Assembly (NCBI GenBank): GCA_017601225.1
Contig: JAFNIX010000020.1
Span: 1-37,519, forward strand
DNA: 37,519 bases
Direction: 5' to 3'
Source: Candidatus Brockarchaeota archaeon
GTDB taxonomy: Archaea; Thermoproteota; EX4484-205; JAAOZP01
The translations under genes and the position numbers were made by a program. The notes below the pieces were generated by a model. That model was not told the DNA's origin and did no database searches. It was given only the letters and a program-made list of their open reading frames with translations. Below are positions 16,683-24,304 of the stretch, piece after piece. The number at the start of each line of letters is the position of its first letter. Position 1 is the stretch's first letter.

Positions 16683-16691
16683 GTTTTTATA
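16683..16691 (+). promoter_or_regulatory. TATA box for the L7Ae operon
   Basis: GTTTTTATA lies about 45-53 nt before the L7Ae ATG at 16736, leaving a leader of roughly 20 nt. It should serve L7Ae, S28e, L24e and adk. Confidence 0.55.
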
Positions 16692-16735
16692 CCCCTCTGT
16701 CCCCGTCTCTGGAAGGGTAGAGGTGCTTAACGGAA

Positions 16736-17128
16736 ATGGTTAGGGTTACGACGGCGGACTACGAGCCGAGTAAGGAGCTCGTTGAAGAAGCTCTAGAACT
16801 GCTTAGGATCGCCTCTAAAACTGGTAAGGTTAAAAGAGGCACCAATGAAACCACGAAAGCCCTTGAAAGAGGGGTGGCTAAGATCGCGTACGTGGCTGAT
16901 AACACTGACCCCGTCGAAGTCGTACTGCACATACCTTTGCTGAGCAGGGATAGGAAAATCCCGTACATAGTTGTCCCGGATAAGAAGCAGCTCGGCGAGG
17001 CCGCTGGACTCTCTAATGTTTCAGCCGCAGCCGTGGCGATAATAGACCCGGGTGAGGCTGCTCCAATGCTTGAAAGCGTGGTTAAGAAGATAGAGTCTGC
17101 AAGGGCGAAGGCTGGGGGAAGCGGTTGA
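16736..17128 (+). CDS. rpl7ae: 50S ribosomal protein L7Ae (eL8), kink-turn binding protein
   Basis: Binds kink-turns in 23S rRNA and in box C/D and H/ACA guide RNPs. The 130-residue protein has [21 protein letters not shown], the K-turn contact motif, followed by [12 protein letters not shown] and [13 protein letters not shown]. It is followed without a gap by S28e and L24e, the standard archaeal cluster. Confidence 0.96.
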   Translation: MVRVTTADYEPSKELVEEALELLRIASKTGKVKRGTNETTKALERGVAKIAYVADNTDPVEVVLHIPLLSRDRKIPYIVVPDKKQLGEAAGLSNVSAAAVAIIDPGEAAPMLESVVKKIESARAKAGGSG

Positions 17129-17331
17129 GCGAGGAAGCTACTCCGGCAGAGGTTGTAGAGCTGGTTGCGAGGTCAGGCGCGTCAGGCGAGGTTACTCAAG
17201 TTAGGGTCAGGATTCTCGCGGGCAGAGACAGAGGCAGGGTTATTCTTAGAAACGTTCGGGGCCCTGTTAGGGTTGGGGACGTCCTCATGCTTAGAGAGAC
17301 GGAGAGGGAGGCTAGGAGATTCTCGGGGTGA
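17125..17331 (+). CDS. rps28e: 30S ribosomal protein S28e (eS28)
   Basis: A 68-residue OB-fold protein, [20 protein letters not shown] then [20 protein letters not shown], typical of eS28. The TTG start overlaps the L7Ae stop by 4 nt. Its stop lies 6 nt before the proposed L24e start. Confidence 0.95.
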   Translation: MSEEATPAEVVELVARSGASGEVTQVRVRILAGRDRGRVILRNVRGPVRVGDVLMLRETEREARRFSG

Positions 17332-17337
17332 TGAGCC

Positions 17338-17532
17338 ACGCCCACGGCTTTCAAATGCAGCTTCTGCAGCAGAACGTTCCTGATTGGGGAGGGAATACTT
17401 TACGTTAAGAGGGACGGGAGCATCCTTAGGTTCTGCAGCTCCAAGTGTCTCAGAAACTCTGTGAAGCTAGGCAGGAATCCTAGGAAGGTTAAGTGGGCTT
17501 CTAAGGGAACGCACGGAGGCTCGTCTCAATGA
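17338..17532 (+). CDS. rpl24e: 50S ribosomal protein L24e (eL24) with apparent ACG start
   Basis: The frame reads CSFC near the start, GILYVKRDGSILRFCSSKC in the middle and GRNPRKVKWAS near the end, the zinc-ribbon signature of L24e. No ATG, GTG or TTG precedes CSFC in frame: a TGA at 17332-17334 closes the frame and only GCC ACG CCC ACG lies between. Starting at ACG 17338 gives M-P-T-A-F-K-C, which matches the usual MPxxxxC N-terminus (64 aa). The ATG at 17331 is out of frame. Either a near-cognate start is used or one base is wrong (ACG for ATG). The stop overlaps the adk ATG. Confidence 0.88.
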   Translation, partial: TPTAFKCSFCSRTFLIGEGILYVKRDGSILRFCSSKCLRNSVKLGRNPRKVKWASKGTHGGSSQ

Positions 17533-18197
17533 GGCTTGTTATCTTCGGCCCACCAGGCTCAGGAAAGGGCACGTATGCTTCAAGGCTTGCGCCTAGGCTC
17601 GGCGTGCCGCATATTTCAACCGGGGACATTTTAAGGGAAGAGGTGAAGAGCGGGTCTGAGCTGGGGAGAAGCATTTCGAGCTATGTTTCAAACGGGAAAC
17701 TGGTTCCGGACGAGGTTGTGAACAGGGTTATGGAGAAAAGGCTTTCACAGGAGGATTGTAAGAGGGGTTTTATTCTTGACGGTTACCCGAGGACGCTGCA
17801 GCAAGCCCTTTTCTTAGATAGGTTTTCGAAGATAGACTTCGTGATAAACCTGAACGTCCCGGATGAGGTCATAGTTAGGCGCTTGTCTTCAAGGCTTGTC
17901 TGCAGGAGGTGCGGCGCGATATACAACAGGATCACGTTGCCGCCGAGGGTTGAGGGTGTTTGCGATAAGTGTGGAGGCGAGCTCTACCAGAGGGATGACG
18001 ATAAGCCTGAGGTCGTAAGGGAGAGGATAAGGATCTATAAGAATGAGGCTGCTCCGCTGCTTGAACACTACCGTAGGACTGGGGTGGCGATAATTGATTT
18101 CTTCTACGAGCCTGATGAGAGCGGAGGGGATGTTTCGCCTGAAACTGTTGTAGACAGGATTGTTAAGGCTCTTAAAGGCTCCTCCTGCTGTTTTTAA
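17529..18197 (+). CDS. adk: Adenylate kinase, long form with zinc LID
   Basis: Interconverts ATP + AMP and 2 ADP. The 222-residue protein has P-loop GPPGSGKGTY at residues 7-16, STGDILREEV, LDGYPRT, and a LID carrying CRRC and CDKC, a four-cysteine zinc site as in long bacterial-type enzymes. ATG overlaps the L24e stop. In many archaea nucleoside-diphosphate kinase occupies this position between L24e and aIF5B, so another nucleotide kinase sits in its place here. Confidence 0.93.
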   Translation: MRLVIFGPPGSGKGTYASRLAPRLGVPHISTGDILREEVKSGSELGRSISSYVSNGKLVPDEVVNRVMEKRLSQEDCKRGFILDGYPRTLQQALFLDRFSKIDFVINLNVPDEVIVRRLSSRLVCRRCGAIYNRITLPPRVEGVCDKCGGELYQRDDDKPEVVRERIRIYKNEAAPLLEHYRRTGVAIIDFFYEPDESGGDVSPETVVDRIVKALKGSSCCF

Positions 18198-18251
18198 AAG
18201 GCTCAGCCTAATTCTAAGAAAGCCTTGCCTGAGGTAATCGACGTTTCCACC

Positions 18252-18288
18252 GGCTTTTAAAACCTTTCTATCGAGTAACGAGAAAGGT
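18252..18288 (+). promoter_or_regulatory. aIF5B promoter and leader hairpin
   Basis: A TATA-like GCTTTTAAAACC begins near 18253. Directly downstream, ACCTTTCT (18262-18269) and AGAAAGGT (18281-18288) form a perfect 8-bp inverted repeat with an 11-nt loop. The leader to the GTG at 18320 would be about 35-40 nt, long for this window. The hairpin straddles the predicted transcription start. Confidence 0.4.
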
Positions 18289-18319
18289 AGATAGAGATTA
18301 ATACGGCCGCGCCGCCAAT

Positions 18320-20110
18320 GTGTCGAGGGTGCGTAAGCAAATGGGTGTTAGGGAGCCGATAGTGGTTGTTCTAGGACACGTTGACAGTGGCAAGACTTCT
18401 CTACTGGATAAGATACGCGGCACTTTCGTCGCGATGAGGGAGGCCGGCGGCATCACTCAACACGTTGGGGCAAGCCTGATTCCGGCTGAAGTAATAGTCA
18501 GGGTTGCGAAAACGCTTAACATAAGGCTTGAGGAGAAGCTTAGGGTTCCAGGAATACTTTTCATCGACACGCCTGGGCACGAGGCCTTCGTAAACCTTAG
18601 GAGGAGAGGAGGATCCATCGCTGACTTCGCTATTCTCGTGATAGACCTGCTTAAAGGGGTTGAGCCTCAGACTGTAGAGTCGCTGGACATTCTTAGAGCC
18701 AGGAGAACCCCTTTTCTAATCGCGGCCAATAAGGTGGACCTTCTTCCAGGATGGAGGCCCCAAGGGGTTTTAAGCGTGCTTCAATCACTCTCCAAGCAGG
18801 ATGACAGGGTTAAGCGTAGCTTAGACGAGCATCTCTACAGGATAATCGGGGATCTTTCAACAATGGGCTTCAGGTCGGACAGGTTCGACAGGCTGACGGA
18901 TTTCAGGAGGAATGTTGCCATAGTGCCTGTTAGCGCGTTAACAGGGGAAGGAGTCTCAGAGCTTATAGCCGTCTTAATAGGGCTTGTCCAACAGTTTCTT
19001 ATAAGTGGCCTTGAATACACTGAGGGTCCTGCTAGGGGCGTTGTGCTCGAGGTTGTTGAGGAGACGGGGATGGGTACTACTGTTAACGCTGTAATCTTCG
19101 ACGGTGTGCTTAGGAGTAACGACACTATTGTGCTGATGGGGATGAGCAGGCCGATTGTCACCAGGGTGAGGGCCCTGCTTATGCCTAAGCCTCTCGACGA
19201 GATGAGGGATCCGAGGGACAGGTTTAACCAGGTTGATGAGGTCAGGCCCTCCGCGGGGGTTAAGATTGTTGCGCCGAACCTGGAGGATGCTCTCCCAGGC
19301 TCCCCGCTTATAGTCGCTTCAGGGAACGTTGAGGAGGCTGTTGAAAAAATCAAGTCTGAAGTGGAGTCTATAAGGATTAAAAGCGGCGAGGAGGGTGTTG
19401 TTGTCAAGGCGGATACGCTGGGCTCTCTGGAAGCCATAGTGGGGGAGCTTGAGAAAAGAAGTATTCCAGTCAGGCTTGGAGACCTGGGGCCTGTTTCAGA
19501 GAGGGATGTTATTGAAGCATCTATTTCTTCGAAGGATCCGACGCTCAGGGTTCTGCTAGCGTTCAACGTTAGACTAATGCCTGAAGCGGTTGAGGAGGCT
19601 AGGAGGAGGAGTGTTCCAGTTTTCCAGGGCAGGATCATCTACAGGCTGATCGAAGAGTTTTCGGAGTGGCGTAGGCGGGAGAAGCAGAGGGAGGCAAGCA
19701 TGCAGCTGGAGCAGCTCATACTCCCAGGCAGGATTAGAATCCTTCCAGCATACGTGTTTAGAAGAAGCAAGCCTGCTATAGTCGGTGTTAGGGTTGAGGC
19801 AGGCTGCATAAAGCCGGGTTGCCCTTTGATCAACACTGAAGGAGAGAAAATAGGGGTGATTGAGCAGATTCAGAAAGAGGGTAAGAGTGTTCCCAGGGCT
19901 GAGGCTGGGGAGGAGGTTGCAATCTCCATACCCGAGGGAATAGTGGGTAGGAACCTGAGGGAGGATGATGTTCTTCTCGTCGACGTGCCGAGTAAGGATG
20001 CTTCCCTTATAAACAGGGTTTTTAAGGATCAGTTGGAGCCCCATTATTTTCAAGCTTTAGAGGAGGTCGCCAGGCTTAAGAAGAAGGAGAACCCATTCTA
20101 CGGTTTATAG
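18320..20110 (+). CDS. infB: Translation initiation factor aIF5B (IF2-like GTPase)
   Basis: Promotes subunit joining and initiator tRNA placement. The 596-residue protein has G1 GHVDSGKTS, switch region GGITQHVGA, G3 DTPGHEAF, G4 ANKVDLL, then domain II, the alpha/beta domain III and a C-terminal beta barrel; length is normal for archaeal aIF5B. The chosen start is GTG 18320; an in-frame ATG at 18341 would also keep the whole G domain. It lies 122 nt after adk with its own promoter. Confidence 0.95.
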   Translation: MSRVRKQMGVREPIVVVLGHVDSGKTSLLDKIRGTFVAMREAGGITQHVGASLIPAEVIVRVAKTLNIRLEEKLRVPGILFIDTPGHEAFVNLRRRGGSIADFAILVIDLLKGVEPQTVESLDILRARRTPFLIAANKVDLLPGWRPQGVLSVLQSLSKQDDRVKRSLDEHLYRIIGDLSTMGFRSDRFDRLTDFRRNVAIVPVSALTGEGVSELIAVLIGLVQQFLISGLEYTEGPARGVVLEVVEETGMGTTVNAVIFDGVLRSNDTIVLMGMSRPIVTRVRALLMPKPLDEMRDPRDRFNQVDEVRPSAGVKIVAPNLEDALPGSPLIVASGNVEEAVEKIKSEVESIRIKSGEEGVVVKADTLGSLEAIVGELEKRSIPVRLGDLGPVSERDVIEASISSKDPTLRVLLAFNVRLMPEAVEEARRRSVPVFQGRIIYRLIEEFSEWRRREKQREASMQLEQLILPGRIRILPAYVFRRSKPAIVGVRVEAGCIKPGCPLINTEGEKIGVIEQIQKEGKSVPRAEAGEEVAISIPEGIVGRNLREDDVLLVDVPSKDASLINRVFKDQLEPHYFQALEEVARLKKKENPFYGL

Positions 20111-20177
20111 CGTTGAAACCCTAGGCAAGTTTACGCTTGTTTTTTAAAACCTTGGAGGCCTCTCCGCCCTAGGTAAT

Positions 20178-20188
20178 GTTTTAATACT
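20178..20188 (+). promoter_or_regulatory. TATA box for S6e
   Basis: A GTTTTAATAC-type box ends about 23 nt before the S6e ATG at 20211, consistent with a leaderless mRNA. Confidence 0.5.
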
Positions 20189-20210
20189 GGTTTCACAGCC
20201 ATACTGCTGC

Positions 20211-20555
20211 ATGCCGCCTGAATTCAAGCTGTGCATCTCCGATCCAAAAAGCGGTAAAACCGAGTCTGTTAAGCTTGAGGGGAGCAACGCTATCCCTCTT
20301 CTCGGCTTAAAGATAGGGAGTATTGTAGATGGTTCTCTCGCCGGTAAGCCTGGGGTTAAGCTGATGATAACCGGGGGGTCGGATAGATCCGGCATACCGA
20401 TGGTTTCCTCAGTGCAAGGCGGTGTTAAGAAGGAGATCTGGGTTAAGAAGAAGACTGTCGTTGGCGAAACGAGGAGGAAAATGCTGGTTAGGGGAAACCA
20501 GGTTTCCGAAGATATTTACCAGATTAACATGAAGATAATCACTGGGGAAGCATGA
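20211..20555 (+). CDS. rps6e: 30S ribosomal protein S6e (eS6)
   Basis: The 114-residue archaeal short form has FKLCISDPKSGKTESVKLEG, IGSIVDGSLAGKPGVKLMIT and TGGSDRSGIPMVSSVQG, diagnostic of eS6. It lacks the long eukaryotic C-terminal extension, as in other archaea. It precedes aIF2-gamma, a conserved archaeal pairing, but each gene has its own TATA box here. Confidence 0.95.
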   Translation: MPPEFKLCISDPKSGKTESVKLEGSNAIPLLGLKIGSIVDGSLAGKPGVKLMITGGSDRSGIPMVSSVQGGVKKEIWVKKKTVVGETRRKMLVRGNQVSEDIYQINMKIITGEA

Positions 20556-20606
20556 AAACTAATGATTGTAAAGCGTCGAGCCCAATGTAACCATCGTCTT
20601 TAAAGA

Positions 20607-20616
20607 TTATAAATAG
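20607..20616 (+). promoter_or_regulatory. TATA box for aIF2-gamma
   Basis: ATTATAAATA lies 28-37 nt before the ATG at 20644, which supports that start. Confidence 0.6.
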
Positions 20617-20643
20617 GCTTGTCCAATCTACGGCGTCAAGAAC

Positions 20644-21936
20644 ATGCAGCAGCCAGACGGGTCCTCGAGGATGATCGTTCAAGGTTCCAGCAAAGAAATA
20701 GATAATTATAAACGTATTCAACCATGTCTAAATTTAGGAACCCTCGGCCATGTCGACCATGGGAAGACCACCCTAGTCCAAGCCATTACAGGCGTCTGGA
20801 CCGCTAAACACAGCGATGAGCTTAAAAGGGGTATAACGATAAAGCTTGGCTACGCTAACTTCAGCGTTTTCCAATGCCCGAAGTGTCCGCCGCCATACAA
20901 CTTTGTTACAACCCCTAGATGCTCATGCGGCTCCGAGGCCGTCTTCCAGAGGAAAATAAGCATCGTGGACTCGCCTGGCCACGAGATACTCATGACGACC
21001 ATGCTGAGCGGTGCAGCCGTAATGGATGCCGCAATACTGGTTATCGGTGCGGATGAGGTCTGCCCGCAGCCCCAGACCTATGAGCATCTTCTAGCTGCTG
21101 AGATAATGGGGATTAGGAGGCTGATCGTAGTCCAGAATAAGATCGACATAGTTTCCAGAGAGAGGGCCTTGAAAAACCTGGAGGAGATTAAGGCTTTCCT
21201 CGCTGAAACAAGGTTTGCCAACGCCACAATAATACCCGTGTCCGCGCAGCACAAGGTTAATGTTGACGTGTTGCTTTATGTTATTCAGAAAGAGGTTCCG
21301 ACACCGGTTTTCGACCTTGGTTCTCCGGCTAGGATGATCATCATAAGGTCTTTCGACGTTAACAGGCCCGGCACTCCAGTCAAGGATATGCGTGGCGGAA
21401 TACTGGGCGGCTCGATCATCCGGGGAGAGATAAGGGTTGGTGACGAGATCGAAATACTGCCGGGCCTAAGGGTTAAGAAGGATGATACTGTTGAAACCAT
21501 ACCGCTCATCGCTGAAGTTGTTTCAGTAGGCTTCGACAACGTTTTTGTAGAAAGCGTTAGAAGCGGTGGTCTCGTCGGGATTGGAACAACCCTGGACCCT
21601 TCTCTCACTAAGAACGACCTGCTGGTTGGAAGCCTTGCAGGCAAGCCTGGAACACTACCGCCTGTTACGCGAAGCATTACGCTGGAGTACAGCATGTTTG
21701 AAAGAGTTGTCGGTGTCAGAGGTCTTGTGAAGACGGAACCCATCCGGGTTGGGGAAGTTTTAAACATTAACGTTGGTTCAGCTTTAACGCAGGCCGTCGT
21801 GAAGGATGTGAAGGATAATAGGATCACGCTGAGCCTTAAGATTCCTGTTTGCGCCGAGAAGGGTCAGAGGGTTGCTGTAAGCAGGCTTGTAGAGAGGCGT
21901 TGGAGGCTCATTGGCCACGGTGTGCTTGTTGGTTGA
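20644..21936 (+). CDS. eif2g: Translation initiation factor aIF2 subunit gamma
   Basis: GTPase core of the factor that delivers initiator Met-tRNA. The 430-residue protein has G1 GHVDHGKTT, switch 1 KRGITIKLGY, a zinc knuckle with CPKC and CSCGS, G3 DSPGHE, G4 QNKIDI and two beta barrels. The ~20 residues before the G domain are somewhat long, but the TATA box at 20607 supports the ATG at 20644. The PIN gene starts inside its stop. Confidence 0.96.
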   Translation: MQQPDGSSRMIVQGSSKEIDNYKRIQPCLNLGTLGHVDHGKTTLVQAITGVWTAKHSDELKRGITIKLGYANFSVFQCPKCPPPYNFVTTPRCSCGSEAVFQRKISIVDSPGHEILMTTMLSGAAVMDAAILVIGADEVCPQPQTYEHLLAAEIMGIRRLIVVQNKIDIVSRERALKNLEEIKAFLAETRFANATIIPVSAQHKVNVDVLLYVIQKEVPTPVFDLGSPARMIIIRSFDVNRPGTPVKDMRGGILGGSIIRGEIRVGDEIEILPGLRVKKDDTVETIPLIAEVVSVGFDNVFVESVRSGGLVGIGTTLDPSLTKNDLLVGSLAGKPGTLPPVTRSITLEYSMFERVVGVRGLVKTEPIRVGEVLNINVGSALTQAVVKDVKDNRITLSLKIPVCAEKGQRVAVSRLVERRWRLIGHGVLVG

Positions 21937-22325
21937 TGGTGCTCCTAGACTCCAGTGCTCTTCTAGCCCCCTTCGAAACCGGGGTTGATTTCGTAAACGG
22001 GATAACGGGTTTGACTCAAGGCAGGGTACTGTTTCTAGTGCCTTTCGAAACTCTTATGGAGCTTAGGAGGCTTAGCACTGAGGGGCCCAAGCTTTCCAGC
22101 ATGGCTAGGCTAGCCCTTTCTCTTGCAGGCGGTTTCAGAACTCTTCTTCCAACCGGGATGGGCTGCGACGATGCGCTCGTATACCTTGCAAAAACTTATA
22201 AAGCGGCTGTGGCAACAGGCGACAGAAAGTTAAGCAGGAGGCTTAGGACCTTGGGTATACCTGTTTTCTATCCTTCCGGGGGGAGGAGGATAGTTGGGAA
22301 AGGATGGTTCGAAAAGGGGTGGTGA
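21936..22325 (+). CDS. PIN-domain (Fcf1/VapC-like) nuclease
   Basis: The 129-residue protein begins MVLLDSSALLAPFETG (first catalytic Asp), has an acidic LMELRRL in the second site, and ends with DDALVYLAKTYKAAVATGDRKL, the later acidic positions of PIN ribonucleases. Its fixed place between aIF2-gamma and rpoE is conserved in archaea and suggests a housekeeping RNA-processing role rather than a toxin; no antitoxin gene is adjacent. ATG 21936 overlaps the aIF2-gamma stop. Its TGA at 22323-22325 is in the same frame as the following rpoE. Confidence 0.88.
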   Translation: MVLLDSSALLAPFETGVDFVNGITGLTQGRVLFLVPFETLMELRRLSTEGPKLSSMARLALSLAGGFRTLLPTGMGCDDALVYLAKTYKAAVATGDRKLSRRLRTLGIPVFYPSGGRRIVGKGWFEKGW

Positions 22326-22328
22326 GGG

Positions 22329-22910
22329 TTATTCAAGATAATCGAGCTTGAAGACGTTGTTAAGGTTCCCCCCTCCAGACTCGGGGATCCTGTGACCGAG
22401 ATTTTCAAGAATGTTCTTAAAGACAAGTATGAGGGTATGGTTATAGAGGGAATCGGCTACATTATTCTCCTCGTTGACTACGAGTTCAACCCGGTTGGCC
22501 AGATCTCTCCTGGAGACGGTCACAGTTACCACAAGGTTAGGGTGAAGGTGCTCTCCTACTATCCTGAGGTTAACGAGGTTGTCGAGGGAAGGGTTGTTGA
22601 AGTTGAGGAGTTCGGGGTCTTCGTTAGGCTGGTTACGACCGACGCCTTGATGCATGTGAGCCAGATAACTGATGACTACATGGATTACAACAGTTCCCAG
22701 GGGATCTTGGTTGGTAGACAGACTAAGAGGATAATTCAGAAGAACGACTGGGTTAGGGCTAGGGTGGCAGCGGTGTCGATAGGCAGGGGAGCCATGACTG
22801 ACAAGATTGGTTTAACCGCAAGACAGCCCTTCCTAGGGAAGAGCGAGTGGATCGAGGAGGATATTAGGAAGCTGGCCGGGGAGAAGCCTAAGCAGGAGGC
22901 TAAGGCTTAA
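22329..22910 (+). CDS. rpoE: DNA-directed RNA polymerase subunit E' (Rpb7-like) with apparent TTA start
   Basis: Subunit E' forms the polymerase stalk with subunit F. An S1-type OB domain (VEGRVVEVEEFGVFVRL, then ALMHVSQITDDYM) follows the N-terminal tip domain. The first canonical start, GTG 22392, would remove a conserved stretch that is plainly present upstream: FKIIELEDVVKVPPSRLG, the family's N-terminal strand. The residue expected to be Met is encoded by TTA at 22329-22331, 3 nt after the PIN stop, and no ATG, GTG or TTG precedes it in frame. It is one transition away from TTG. The coordinates here assume that start; a conservative annotation is 22392-22910. Confidence 0.88.
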   Translation, partial: LFKIIELEDVVKVPPSRLGDPVTEIFKNVLKDKYEGMVIEGIGYIILLVDYEFNPVGQISPGDGHSYHKVRVKVLSYYPEVNEVVEGRVVEVEEFGVFVRLVTTDALMHVSQITDDYMDYNSSQGILVGRQTKRIIQKNDWVRARVAAVSIGRGAMTDKIGLTARQPFLGKSEWIEEDIRKLAGEKPKQEAKA

Positions 22911-23095
22911 TGCCTCTCAGAGCATGCTTAAACTGCAAAATGATAAGCGATTCGCCGAAGTGTCCAAACTGCGGCGGCGAGGAGTTCACGCAGGAGTGGA
23001 GCGGCGAAGTCATGATTTTCAACCCTGAGGCCTCTTCAATAGCTAAACTCATTGGGGCAAGGGTTCCGGGAAGATATGCGGTGAGGCTGAGATAA
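22910..23095 (+). CDS. spt4: Transcription elongation factor Spt4 (RpoE'')
   Basis: A 61-residue zinc protein that pairs with Spt5 to raise polymerase processivity. It has CLNC and CPNCGGEEF zinc-ribbon halves, then SGEVMIFNPEASSIAKLIG and PGRYAVRLR. ATG overlaps the rpoE stop by one base; the rpoE-spt4 pair is standard in archaea. Confidence 0.94.
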   Translation: MPLRACLNCKMISDSPKCPNCGGEEFTQEWSGEVMIFNPEASSIAKLIGARVPGRYAVRLR

Positions 23096-23097
23096 GT

Positions 23098-23595
23098 GTG
23101 TTAAAAGCTTCGGAGGAAACCAGGAGGATAGTTAAAAGGCCGCTGGGGGCTCTGCTTGATACGGATGGGTTGAGGAAGATGCTGAAAGGGTTCAGCGGGG
23201 TTATAATTTCTGTTGGCGACGTTGTTTCGCAAAGCCTCTTAGACATGGGTTTCAAACCGGGTGTCTGCGTGGTTGACGGGAAAACCCTGCGGACATGCAC
23301 TCATAGTGTTGAACGCTTCCAAAAGGGGAGGACGGTCTTAAGACTGGTGAATCCTCCGGGAGCAATATCAATGGAATCTTGGAGCGTCTTCAAACAGGCT
23401 ATTGACTCACAGCCGTCGACAATACTTGTTGAAGGCGAAGAGGATCTTCTCACGCTCGTGGCTGTTGAAACAGCGCCCAAAGGCTCAATAGTAGTATACG
23501 GGCAACCGGGAGAGGGCGTGGTGGTTATAGAGGTTGACGAGTCTTCTAAAAAAAGAGTCTTGGAAATCATTGGGACGATGAAAGCATGCGGCTAG
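23098..23595 (+). CDS. GTP-dependent dephospho-CoA kinase (DUF359 family)
   Basis: The archaeal DUF359 family includes the GTP-dependent dephospho-CoA kinase that completes coenzyme A. The 165-residue protein has VISVGDVVSQSLL, VCVVDGKTLR, RLVNPPGAIS, ILVEGEEDLLTLVAV and VVYGQPGEGVVVIEVD, matching the family's conserved acidic and glycine motifs. The GTG start is 2 nt after spt4; this neighbourhood is common in archaea. Confidence 0.9.
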   Translation: MLKASEETRRIVKRPLGALLDTDGLRKMLKGFSGVIISVGDVVSQSLLDMGFKPGVCVVDGKTLRTCTHSVERFQKGRTVLRLVNPPGAISMESWSVFKQAIDSQPSTILVEGEEDLLTLVAVETAPKGSIVVYGQPGEGVVVIEVDESSKKRVLEIIGTMKACG

Positions 23596-23737
23596 CCCTG
23601 CAGAAGTGTCGCAGCCTGTTCTTGAAGCCGTGTCTTTAGAAACAGTGTCCAAGCCGTTTTAACGCATCAGGGTTTTGCATTTCCTTCCTGTTCATAGGCT
23701 TTTCCCTCTTAAAACGCTTAATGCTGCCTACAGTAAT

Positions 23738-23745
23738 GTTTAAAG
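23738..23745 (+). promoter_or_regulatory. TATA box for S24e
   Basis: GTTTAAAG lies 26-33 nt upstream of the S24e ATG at 23771. The 175-nt gap after the kinase gene shows nothing else I can support. Confidence 0.5.
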
Positions 23746-23770
23746 CCTGAGCACCGGGGGAGCTCAGTCA

Positions 23771-24130
23771 ATGGCTGAGATCAGGATACTTAAAGAGGTT
23801 GCGAACCCTCTTTTAAAGAGGGTGGAAATAGTGTTCGAGATTCCCCACTCCAGGGGTAAGACGCCCACCGTGGCTGAAGCCAGAGAGGCCGTTTCAGCCC
23901 TGAAAAAAACTCCCATTGAAGCGGTCTACATTAGGAGTCTTAAAGGCGTTTCAGGCAGACAATCATCAATCGGCGAGGCCCATGTCTACTTTTCACCGGA
24001 GCACGCCAAGATCGAGCCGATGCATGTCAGGGTTGCGAACCTGCCTCCGGAGGAGAAGAAGCGCAGGAAAGAGGAGCTTAAGAAAATGAGGATGGAGATG
24101 AAGGCTAAGGCAACCGGTGGTAAGAAATGA
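23771..24130 (+). CDS. rps24e: 30S ribosomal protein S24e (eS24)
   Basis: The 119-residue protein has [21 protein letters not shown] near the start, then [22 protein letters not shown] and a lysine-rich C-terminal helix, typical of eS24. Its stop overlaps the ATG of S27ae, the usual archaeal partner. Confidence 0.95.
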   Translation: MAEIRILKEVANPLLKRVEIVFEIPHSRGKTPTVAEAREAVSALKKTPIEAVYIRSLKGVSGRQSSIGEAHVYFSPEHAKIEPMHVRVANLPPEEKKRRKEELKKMRMEMKAKATGGKK

Positions 24131-24288
24131 AGGACACTGTTAAGTACTACGAGATTGACGCGAGCAAATCCTCCGTGAAGCTTAGGAACAGGAAGTGCCC
24201 CAGGTGTGGCAGGGTTATGGCTTTTCACAAGGAGGGCAAGCCCAGGTGGCACTGCGGCGCGTGCAACTATACTGAGTTCAAAAGATAG
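24127..24288 (+). CDS. rps27ae: 30S ribosomal protein S27ae (eS31)
   Basis: A 53-residue zinc-ribbon protein without the ubiquitin fusion of eukaryotes: [10 protein letters not shown], then [16 protein letters not shown], then [11 protein letters not shown]. The two CxxC pairs bind zinc. ATG overlaps the S24e stop (ATGA) and Kae1 follows 16 nt later. Confidence 0.95.
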   Translation: MKDTVKYYEIDASKSSVKLRNRKCPRCGRVMAFHKEGKPRWHCGACNYTEFKR

Positions 24289-24304
24289 GGGGAGCGTTTA
24301 GCCT

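Noticed and set aside
18835..19638. Open frame of 267 codons antisense to aIF5B
   Set aside because: It lies wholly inside a clearly conserved GTPase gene, is serine/threonine/proline-rich as expected for a shadow of G+C-rich coding sequence, and resembles no family.
21936..22325. PIN protein as a VapC toxin
   Set aside because: No antitoxin gene is adjacent, and the aIF2-gamma/PIN/rpoE order is a conserved housekeeping arrangement in archaea.
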